From the NCBI GenBank assembly GCA_949987705.1, contig OX465281.1:173676516-173740515 (forward strand): DNA of 64,000 nt, given 5' to 3'. The DNA is from Thereva unica. Its lineage: Eukaryota; Arthropoda; Insecta; Diptera; Therevidae. The position numbers were made by a program, and so were the translations under genes. Position 1 is the first letter of the stretch. Each line of letters opens with the position of its first letter. Positions 31,952 to 40,561 of the stretch are shown piece by piece. The notes beneath the pieces are model-generated. The model made no database searches, was not told where the DNA came from, and saw only the letters and a program-made list of their open reading frames with translations.

Positions 31952-32883
31952 TCCTCGCCGGCCGGAAGATCTCCCGAATTCAATTCTAGTGGATATAGGA
32001 ACTGCACTGGACGCCGCAGCTCAACACCATGGGGCAGGATCAACCTACACGAACGAATCTTCCCGTCTCGTCCTGGATATACTTCCTTAACCTTAGCTAA
32101 CTTCCATAAAACTCTTGGCCGGGAATCATCTTTCAGTAGAACAACATCATTTTCTCTAAACCTTGTTGAAGCTTCTGGCTTGCCGTGATGTAGGGATCTG
32201 AGTTGTAGTAAATATTCTTTTCGCCAACGTTCCCAAAAAAACTTAAGGGATCTAAGTCTCTCGTTCCACAGTTGCCGAATTTGTTGACCATCCACGGAAA
32301 TCCAAGTTTCTGCCACAGTTGTTGCTGGAGCCGCCGCGGAAGTTCCGAGTAAAAACTGCGAGGGCGTTAAAGGTGAAAAGTCTAGCGCGTCACTCGATAC
32401 ATATGTTAAAGGCCTGGAGTTAATGACATATTCCGCCTCGATTAAAAGTGTTTGAAGCTCATCAAAATTTAATATAGAACGGCCGATTGTGATCTTCAAT
32501 ATGTCCTTCACGCTTCGCACTAATCTTTCGTAGAACCCACCCCACCAAGGCGCTCTTTCAACGATAAATTTCCACTTAATTCCTTCGTTACTTAAAAATC
32601 CTTGTATCGATTCATTTTTTATAATACTATTTAGTTCCAAAAGCTCCTTTGCGGCACGTTTAAACGTCTTAGCATTGTCAGAATATATAATTTTAGGTTT
32701 ACCTCTCCGTCCGATGAAGCGTCTGATTGCCATTAGGCAGCTTTTAGTAGATAGGTCACGCACCAGCTCTAAGTGGATTGCCCTTATAGTACCACACGTA
32801 AAAAGCAGAATGTAGACCTTAATTGTTAATTCGTCCTTCGAATGTTCCTTCACATATGTAGAGTGGTCCTGCGAAATCAACAC
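31927..32883 (-). pseudogene. BEL/Pao integrase core and C-terminal domain
   Basis: The frame carries the second catalytic Asp (IIYSDNAKTFKRAA) and the Glu block (RAPWWGGFYERLVRSVKD), INSRPLTYV, and a DUF5641-type C-terminal domain with VLLKDDSRPR and GKIRSCRLI. The first catalytic Asp (GVDFAGPLY) lies in the preceding frame, ending at 32819, so a frameshift near 32850 separates the two halves. The enzyme would insert the element cDNA into the genome. Confidence 0.88.
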
Positions 32884-34768
32884 CTGTGGTATAAAATGCT
32901 CTCACGGTTTGAATTCTATCATTCGGTAGAGGTGCGAACGGCTGGGAGGCTGGTCCGACTTTAAGGCGCTTGCAAGTGAAGCATTTGTTGATTATAGACT
33001 TTACCAACTGTCTAGCTTGAATAATCCAGAATTTGTTTCGAAGTTCTGTCAAAACTGCATTCGTTCCACTGTGTTTCATTCGAAGGTGCACGTCTTTGAC
33101 AATCAATTTGCTAATCGCATTTCGTTTGGGAAGAATGACCGGATAAACATTATAAGCATTAACTTGAGTCGGAGGCAATCGGCTATTCAATCGCAAAATT
33201 CCATCACCATCTAGTTTGGGGTTCAGCATCAGAATCAGAGAGGACTTCTCAATTGGGTTCCCTTTGAGCAAAGAATTAATCTCTTTGTTATACTCCTTGC
33301 GTTGGGCGTACTTTAGCCAATACTTCTCAGCTCTGCTGATTTCTTCGGCTGAAAGAAAGATAGATAAATAGGAACCCTTCTTTTGTATTTTATCAATAAA
33401 GCGCAGGCAATACGACGTTACGCGCAATAGCCTCTTCCAATCACTGAAATGGTCAATCTGGAGAAAAGGCTCACCTGAAGAGGTGCTATCAAAATTAGTA
33501 CTAATCAACAGCGAAAGTACCTGTTCGGGAACTTTCAGGTGGCATTCGTCTTGTGGCAAATTCTCATAAGGGTTTGCTAGCCACTCAGGACCGTGCATCC
33601 AAACCTGCGAATGCAGCAAGATGTTCGCTGGTACACCTCTCGTCAACAGATCTGCCGGGTTGTCTTTGCCAGAGCAATGCCGCCACTCGAAATTTGTCGT
33701 TAAGGCTTTTATTTCTTGTACTCTATGTACAACATAAGGTTTCCATTTGCTTATATCACCGATGATCCAATGTAGAGCGATTTTTGAATCCGTCCAAAAT
33801 ACAATACGTTCAAACGAAATTGTAGGCCCTTTGATAATATAACATGATAGACGAGCGGCGATTAGCGCTGCAGTAAGTTCTAGCTTGGGGAGGGTAAGGT
33901 CTGCCTCCTTTTGTAACTTCAAGGGCGCTACTCGGTTCTTAGCACATAGTAATCTTACCATCGAGTTGCCATGTTCATCCGTGGTCTTTACGTATACCGC
34001 TGCACCATAGGCGTATAGGCTTGCGTCTGCAAACAGGTGAAGCTCACAGCTAACGGGCTTAATTTGTGACCAAACACACCTGGGCATAGAAAAACATTTA
34101 AGATTTACAACGTCTTTGCAATAGCCGTTCCAGTTTGTAAAAACGTCTCCCAAAAATCCTTCGTTCCAATCCAATTTTTGCTTCCAGACCTGTTGAAATA
34201 AAATCTTTAACTTCACAATAAACGGACCAAGCACCCCTAGAGGGTCGTAAAATCTTGATATAACTTGAAGCAAGCTTCTCTTTGAGGCATTGGGATTTTT
34301 AGATAAGAATTCTTCCACGGGAACGATATCAACAGCTAATTCATCCGTATGTACAAACCATATAAGGCCTAGAACTTTCTGCAAATCGGGTGGATTTTCA
34401 CTTTTCCAAATTTCAGCTCTCATCGTTGGACAACTGCTGTTCCACTTCCTTAAATTCATGGACGCGTTCTGTAATATTGTTTTCGCTTCATGATGAACTG
34501 TTAGAGCTTCTTCTTTGGTGTTAATGCTACATATCAAGTCATCCATATAAATAGACGACTTCAGTAAAGCTGTTGTTTTTGGGTAATTATTCTTTTCTTC
34601 ATCAAGGTGTTTTTGCAGAGTCGCGCTTAAAAGAAACGGGCTGGAAGTCACGCCAAAAGTTACACGAGTCATTCTGTAAATCTGAACCGGCGGTAAATTT
34701 TCGGCTGATTCTATCTTGCTAGCATACCAGTAAAATCGATGCACATCTCGGTCTACTTCATTAAGCAT
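32819..34768 (-). pseudogene. BEL/Pao reverse transcriptase, RNase H and integrase N-terminus
   Basis: A 649-codon open stretch. It has FGVTSSPFLL, the catalytic YMDD with its flanking LICS, FYDPLGVLGPF, an RNase H-like region (LHLFADAS, VFWTDSKIALHW, CSGKDNPADLLTRG), then the integrase H-H-C-C zinc finger (VHLRMKHSG...CFTCKRL) and GVDFAGPL. The frame is separated from the upstream RT block by an in-frame TAA near 34780, at the motif that carries the first catalytic Asp (ADI*KAFLQI), and is frameshifted near 32850. Confidence 0.9.
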
Positions 34769-34786
34769 TATTTGTAAGAATGCTTT

Positions 34787-35548
34787 TTATATGTCAGCGA
34801 TTAGTCCGATGTATCCTAAGCGAAAATTGAGCAATATCTTTAAAACGTCTGGCAATAAATTAGCTCCTGTCAATAACTGATCGTTAAGCGATTGGCAGCC
34901 TTCTGCATGCGCTGACGCGTCGAAGACTATTCGTATTTTTGTTGTCGCTTTGTCTTCACGATACACTGCTCGATGAGGCAGATAATAACAGCGCTTTGAC
35001 GTAGAATTTTCTTCGACCTTTTCTGCCAATCCGGATAATATAAATTCACGTAGGGCTTCATCATAATTAAGTAATCGGGAAGGCACTCTACAAAGATTTT
35101 TGGTTAAAGTTTTAAATACGCACCTATTTTATTATCATTTAGTATGGCATTTCTATCCTTCCATGGTAGTAATACTTCATATCGGCTAGCCCTTTACGAT
35201 ATGAAATTATCTGCATAGCTCTCGGTAAAAATATCCGCTTCATCTGCATAATTTGTAATCCCCAACGAATCAAGATCCCAAAACTTTTCCACAGGGAAAT
35301 CGTTACGTGAAAAGATACTGCTGTCAAACCACTGTAAAAATTCTCCGCGTCAATAGGAGAAGGACCCTGTAACGTCCAACCAAAGACGGTATTTATAGCC
35401 GTCAGCCTCTCAGAAATTCGCTCAAAATCTCCAGTAGTAATCCTCCAATAGTTATCCGCTCCAATTAATAATCCTATACCATCATCTGGGTGGAAACTGA
35501 AGGGCCGGGCATCGGCTAGCAAAAACTTAGAAAACTTAGGCTCACATA
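34787..35548 (-). pseudogene. BEL/Pao protease-RT connection and RT N-terminus
   Basis: Two frames. 35139-35522 has GIGLLIGADNYW and GWTLQGPS, the conserved region after the protease. 34787-35086 has YYLPHRAVYRED, KIRIVFDASA and LNDQLLTGANLLPD, the first RT motifs. A frame change lies between them near 35100, and a TAA ends the second at 34787. The MITE at 35549-35871 separates this part from the protease. Confidence 0.85.
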
Positions 35549-35871
35549 CCCTGGTAGCACACTGTACACAAATTTTACGTAAATTTTACGTAAATCATAT
35601 TGCGGAAGCAGATTTACGTAAATTTTATTTACGTAAATAATTTACTACACCGGTGTAGTTAAATTTTAACCATGCTCGGGAGCATGGTTAGCGATAGTTA
35701 AGAAGAAGAAGAATAAAAATAATTCTTTGACATTTGTTTTAATGTTTAAATCAAAGTGGGATTTGTGCTATTACTGAAAATAAAAAATTTACGTTAAATT
35801 TACCATATATTGCGGAAGCAGATTTACGTAAATTTTACGTAAATCATTTACGTAAATCTGTGCTACCAGGG
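35549..35871. mobile_element. TA-flanked MITE inside the BEL/Pao pol region
   Basis: A 323-bp element with ends CCCTGGTAGCACA / complement, TA on both sides (35547-35548 and 35872-35873). Both arms carry ATTGCGGAAGCAGATTTACG and repeated TTTACGTAAA words. It interrupts the pol coding frame between the protease and the GADNYW block and must be younger than the retroelement copy. Confidence 0.88.
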
Positions 35872-36402
35872 TACTGACGGAATAGCCAAAACGTCAAAAC
35901 AAATCTCCGGCACTACTACCGCATCCAACACTACCATATTGGAATTGTGTAGACTTTTCAAACACAGCCGCACACAGTTGTGGAATTTCATCGGCGTGCG
36001 CTTTTCGGCGCCAAATGGTATAATACTCAGTTTCTGGGTTCGTATGACCGGTAGATTTAGTTTTTCGGCGACATTTTCCCTTATGTAACTCAATTGACTG
36101 CCACCATCCAAGATAATTCGCACATAAACACTTTTAATTCGTTCTTCATCCATTGCAAAAACAGATGCCGTTTGTAACAAAACATGGCTTGAATGCCGCA
36201 CTGCACTTGCTGTACACAAAGTAGCACTCGAACTAGCTTCATTACTCCTTTTCATCGCTGTCTCTGTAGATAGCGGCGACGTTGTCTCTTTGTTTGTCCT
36301 TGAGTAATTCGGGTCGCATACAGATTGCGCGTGACACCCCTTGCACTTCTTACACCTCAGCCGTCTATCGAAGCATCGTTTTGATGAGTGACCACGGCCA
36401 GT
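35863..36402 (-). pseudogene. BEL/Pao aspartic protease region
   Basis: Contains VRIILDGGSQLSYIRENVAE, the active-site region (LxDxGSQ type), then PVIRTQKLSIIPFG and VLDAVVVPEICFDVLAIP, up to the MITE. Upstream, codons between the gag stop and the ATG-like start at 36255 continue the zinc-knuckle region (GRGHSSKRC, CKKCKGCHAQ). The protease would cleave the Gag-Pol precursor. Confidence 0.82.
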
Positions 36403-37590
36403 TCACCGAAAACATCTATTATCTCCTTTCAACATTTCTTTCCGTTGCGTTAAAGTATGTGGGCCGTCGCAATCTCGAGTATTGTGTCGCGTAGATTTAC
36501 AGAAGAAACACGAATTTGTTGTAGTTGTGGTAAACAACCCTGCTGCTGTTGGATAAAGTTTCGATTGTTTGGGATTTTCCTGCTCGTCGAGGGCACTTTC
36601 TAGAGACTCGGCTTCTCTTTTGATGAATCTCAGGAGCCTTTTAGTTTGAGCATCACCCTCAAATGAGCTATTACTGTCTGCAACTGATGCAGTACTCTCT
36701 GCTTCCGATATTTCCTCCTTTTCTTCGGTGTTTTCTTCAGGTTGCAGTCGGTGAAAACTAACACGAAGATCTGCTGGCAAGCATCGCAACAGCTTTGATT
36801 TCAACATTATAGAATACTGACTTGATGGAATACCCATTGAATTCAATGATCGAATGCACGTCATAACTGTGTTGTAAAGGCGACGTAAACCTTTAACATC
36901 TGTTTTGGAGGTTAAGGCAGGCATCCCCATTAATTGCTGCATGTTTTTATCTACTAGTTTTTCGTAGTTTCCAAATTCCTCCTTCAAGAGTGCGATTGCA
37001 CCATCGTAATTACTAGCGATCAGTGACAAACCTGCAATCGTTGCAGCTGCTCTTCCCTTGAGCGTCGATTCAAGATAAACGAATTTATCTGTCCCAGAAA
37101 GGGCTGCATTCTCATGAACAATTCTTCGGAATTGCTCCCAGTATGGCAGCCAGTCATTGTGATTTCCGGAAAATACTTTTAAAGGCAACTTAGGCATTTT
37201 CACCGCAGAAGATTTTTCGCTTGAAGCATTGAGACGTGCGGATGAATTGTTATTCATTAACTGATCCTGCATGCGGCGCACTTTATGTAACCGTTGCGTT
37301 AACCGTTCGATCGCGCCGACCGCTTTGTCTTCATATTCGGCGATAGTTTCACTTTCTTTGGGAAAATCCTCAACTTTAATAAAGGCACGTGTCTCATTAT
37401 TGGTCTTACATAGACTTTCATGCGCGGTTTTTAACCTCTGTAGGAACACCGAGAGCTCTTCTGTAATATTATCCCACGTGTCCGCATTTTCAGCGATTGG
37501 GCGAGATTCGTTCGATTGGAGATACTCATTTGCCGCGTTGACGAGTCGCGTAACTTGACCTCTATAGGTTGAACGGTTCGCGAGCTCCAT
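36403..37590 (-). pseudogene. BEL/Pao gag, closed by TGA in the zinc knuckle
   Basis: 395 codons from ATG at 37590. A coiled N-terminus is followed by the typical BEL capsid block KLPLKVFSGNHNDWLPYWEQF, with GTDKFVYLESTL and GRAAATIAGL (DUF1759 type). Next come an acidic linker and CFFCKSTRHNTRDC. The frame stops in the next knuckle: NRCFR then TGA, followed by TGRGHSSKRC, so the stop occupies the place of the knuckle's second cysteine. Gag and pol are otherwise in one frame across this point. The protein forms the particle and binds element RNA. Confidence 0.88.
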
Positions 37591-37681
37591 AATTATGCGT
37601 TTTCGTTAATTTTACTGCGATATGAGAGTTACAACCTGCGTTAATATCGTTCGCTCATAAATTCACTATATACGACTCCGT

Positions 37682-37699
37682 TCCCGGGTTTCGGCACCA
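37682..37699 (-). promoter_or_regulatory. BEL/Pao primer-binding site
   Basis: On the reverse strand, TGGTGCCGAAACCCGGGA follows the 5' LTR after one base. It is complementary to a tRNA 3' end including CCA (TTCCCGGGTTTCGGCACCA on the given strand). I did not assign the tRNA. Confidence 0.8.
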
Positions 37700-37700
37700 A

Positions 37701-37946
37701 TGTTAAATAAATAATTTTATATCGGGTTCAAAATAAAAGTCTGAATTTAATATAGCAAATTTATTCCGTGTTCTCTCTTAAATTTCGATTGTAACTGCTA
37801 GTCAGTTACCTAAACCTGTATTTTTGTATTCTAATACGAATTCAAATATGAGCTTAACACACACATGCATATTTAAATTAGTATTAGTTGTTTCCAGTTT
37901 TTACAAGTATTAGAATTAGAATTAGTTGTGTCCAGTTTTTACAACA
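37701..37946 (-). repeat. BEL/Pao 5' LTR (promoter)
   Basis: 246 bp, TG...CA. One substitution (ATTTAAATTAG against ATTTGAATTAG) and two gaps relative to the other LTR. As the 5' LTR for a reverse-strand element it should contain the transcription start. Confidence 0.93.
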
Positions 37947-38140
37947 GTTATAGAGAAAGCCCATAGCCTATTTATTTAATATATCTTGGGTTTTGTATTT
38001 TGAAGAATGTTAAAATCTGCAAAATCAAAATTGTGTTATTAAAATGTGTCAAACTGACAAGTTTCATCTTCAAGAGAGACGTGCTGAATTGAGCTGAATT
38101 CGATTTTTAGGTTTGAGTATTGGCTTCGACATGATTTCGA

Positions 38141-38530
38141 GTGTGTTCCGTAATATACTGGGAGCACTGTGATTTTAGACGTCATGCCAGTGCACTGCGA
38201 AGCACGTTCCGTTTAAAAAAGTTATACTGAACTAAGCTGTACATTTTTGTATACGGAACGAGCGCACAGTATACTGGCTCCGCCTCCATATTTTACTGCT
38301 CACGATTAAATTTTTTTACAGCCACAATGCACATCTGTCAAAACCTGTTGAAACTACTGGGAGCACATTACCTCTTTCAAAGCAGTAGTCCCAGTAGTAA
38401 AAAGGGGAATATTCATGACGTCATGAAAGCTCCCAGAGCACTGCGACAGGGCACTGTTTGGTGAAAACGGAACGACAAAACTACCACTGGTAGTACTGGC
38501 GCAGTGCTCCCAGTATATTACGGAACGCAC
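38141..38530. mobile_element. MITE with GTGTGTTCCGTAATATACTG ends
   Basis: Inverted ends of about 29 bp (GYGTTCCGTAATATACTGGG) bound 390 bp. The interior has further CAGTA/TACTG words. No coding. The target duplication is not clear. It lies within the arm of the MITE at 31536-38680. Confidence 0.8.
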
Positions 38531-39039
38531 TCTTCGTTCGTAATTTTGACAAAATTACGAGGTTTGAGATGATTTCGAAATCACAAGAATACATGGGGAA
38601 ATCACATGATTTTGATCGTGATTTGAGCGAAATCACCAAAATACCCGAAATCACGTAATTTCGGCTCAGTGCGAACATGGTATTAATCAAGTCAGCCGTT
38701 GAATAAATTTAAAAAAGCAAACAAAAACAATAAATTATGGAAAAAAGGAAATGCAAAGAAGATTTTACTTAAAATAATAAGTTGCTTGCTTTGCTAAATG
38801 TTTCGAGAAAAATATTATGCAAACAAAATCTTGCTCTGAATTTTTTCCACCCAAATATGCTTGTCTGTTTATCTTAATATCAACTGGAAAACACGAAAGA
38901 AAAGTAAAAATATAAAAACATAACATAACTGGGAACCAATTATTAATTATTTATGGTTTTAAACACTCGCAAGCATACATCATTTTAGTACAAAACTTTG
39001 CAGGAAGAAACTAAAACAATATTGCAATTAGAGATAATA

Positions 39040-39430
39040 CCGCGTTTATATCGCCTCGAAAACACGTGTTTTCATGCAAGTGTTTTCGAAAAACGAATTA
39101 ACTGTTCACATCGCCTTTCTAGTTTTCGAGTGATAGTTTATTTAGAAAAATGCTAGATAAATACTTTAATTATTTCGTTTTAAATTTTTTCCATGGCAAA
39201 CTCAAATTTTAAAAAAGTATCGACACAGAAAATGACATGCGTATAACAAGTGCTGAACGCTGAATTGGGTTCTTTTCCACACTTTTCTTGTTTTCGTGGT
39301 CGTTTTCATCGAAAACACCTTTCCAAGTTGTTTTCGATTTGTATGATAAAACATTTGTTTTCGATTGAGTTTTCGCCCAAAACGCGATTTTTTGACGAAA
39401 ACGCTTGTTTTCGAGGCGATGTAAACGCGG
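39040..39430. mobile_element. TA-flanked MITE with CCGCGTTTA ends
   Basis: CCGCGTTTATATCGCCTCGA at 39040 and the inverted CGAGGCGATGTAAACGCGG ending at 39430, with TA outside both (39038-39039 and 39431-39432). The interior is rich in GTTTTCG/CGAAAAC words. No coding. It is about 0.5 kb upstream of the kenny-like start codon. Confidence 0.8.
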
Positions 39431-39432
39431 TA

Positions 39433-39964
39433 TAACGCTCTATCATTTATTTACAAGAAAAAGAATAAACAATCTAATCTAAAATAATAAAATATTAAAA
39501 ATTTTCAACAATTGTTTGTTTCTTCGTCCATTTTTACTGAATTTTTTAATTGTCATTGAAATGTATGAATTGGGATTTTGGCACACTTTAGAATATCGAA
39601 GTGCCTTGGGAAATGGGAAAAATTCGAAATGGCATTTTGGCAAACGGCCTTAATTGTTTTACCTTTAAATTTTATGGTTAGATAAAAATAATTCATTTTG
39701 CGGTGACATCTTGGAGATAATAGTGTAACGAGTAATGACAGGTTTAAAGTAACGTATAGCCAAATCAGCTGTTTGTATTAGTCGAATTTTAGTCGAGATC
39801 GAATTAAGTTTGTTTTTAATAAGAATATTTTTATCTTATCAAAGTGTTCGAACGCTAGTGACTAATGTAAGCTGTCTCAGCAAATTGTATATAAGCCTTT
39901 TGTGAAAATTGTACCTATTTTTTCAGTAAGAAAAGTGAAAGCGAAAATAAATCGAATTCCTACA
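39433..39964 (+). promoter_or_regulatory. Upstream and 5' UTR region of the kenny-like gene
   Basis: Contains TGTATATAAGCC (about 39886-39897), a TATA-like site, and a strong splice acceptor (CCTATTTTTTCAG ending 39926), so a 5' UTR intron is possible. The first 5' UTR exon would then be further upstream, perhaps beyond the MITEs. I saw no convincing NF-kappa-B-type site. The start codon context is CCTACAATGG. Confidence 0.4.
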
Positions 39965-40561
39965 ATGGCTGAAGAGGAATCTTTCGTTATTTTGGGAAGT
40001 TCACCCACTCCATCAATGGAAGCATACACTAACATAAATAAGGAATCTGGGAGAATTTCAACACCACAAAAATCATATAAACTGAATTCAGGGAAATCAT
40101 CTATAAACGAAGCAATCCCGCAAGATCTTGTTACTTCAACAAATTCCGATGGCAATTTTAGTATTTTAAGTCATCCAGTAAAATCAGAAGCTGGGGATGC
40201 ACCTGTTAGCTTTATTTCTGGTGCAATTCCAGGACCATCTAAACAATATGCAAGTCAAGAAAACATGGCTTCGTCGAATTTTAGCATATTAGAACACTCC
40301 AAGTTTCAGCCAGATGGAGATGTATCCAGTGGCAAAAAAGATAAAAGCATAGATTCTGCCATTTCATCTTCTTCTGCTGATAGCGCTTACTCAAAACCGC
40401 CGTTTGTTTCTAGTAGCAAATCATATTACAAACCGAAAGAGTCAATGCAGTCTAAAGCAGGAGCATTTGTTAGTGAAGACCACAATTCGTTGACAGAATC
40501 TACACAAGGATCTTTAGCTGCTAGCTTTCTTCTTGGGGAAGTGCCTATGGATGTGCTCAAG
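39965..40561 (+). CDS. key: kenny-like exon 1
   Basis: 199 codons, from ATG at 39965 to AAG|gtaatt. The frame could be extended upstream only through a GTG at 39902, which lies across the predicted splice acceptor, so the ATG is preferred. It ends in phase 0. It holds all three F-x-I-L motifs. Confidence 0.78.

Larger units (their letters stand above)
31698..37946 (-). mobile_element. BEL/Pao LTR retrotransposon, full length but defective
   Basis: LTRs of 254 and 246 bp bound a 5.7-kb interior on the reverse strand, with GTTAT duplicated at both edges (31693-31697 and 37947-37951). Order from the 5' LTR: primer-binding site, gag, aspartic protease, reverse transcriptase (YMDD), RNase H, integrase. 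That gene order and the protein motifs place it in BEL/Pao. The LTRs differ by one substitution and two small indels, which implies a recent insertion. Nevertheless the coding region has stops, frameshifts and a MITE insertion. No envelope-like gene is seen. Confidence 0.93.
31536..38680. mobile_element. TA-flanked MITE split by a BEL/Pao insertion
   Basis: CCATGTTCGCGCTGAGCCGA at 31536 is matched (24 of 25) by the inverted end finishing at 38680. TA lies outside both ends. Excluding the LTR element (31698-37951) and the MITE at 38141-38530, the host element is about 0.5 kb. Tc1/mariner-like by its TA target. Confidence 0.75.

Noticed and set aside
31698..37946. Endogenous retrovirus with an envelope gene
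   Set aside because: The interior is fully accounted for by gag and pol. No signal peptide or transmembrane glycoprotein frame is seen between integrase and the 3' LTR.
39902..39964. N-terminal extension of the kenny-like protein from a GTG at 39902
   Set aside because: It would be read through a strong splice acceptor at 39926, and the ATG at 39965 gives the expected MAEEESFVIL start.
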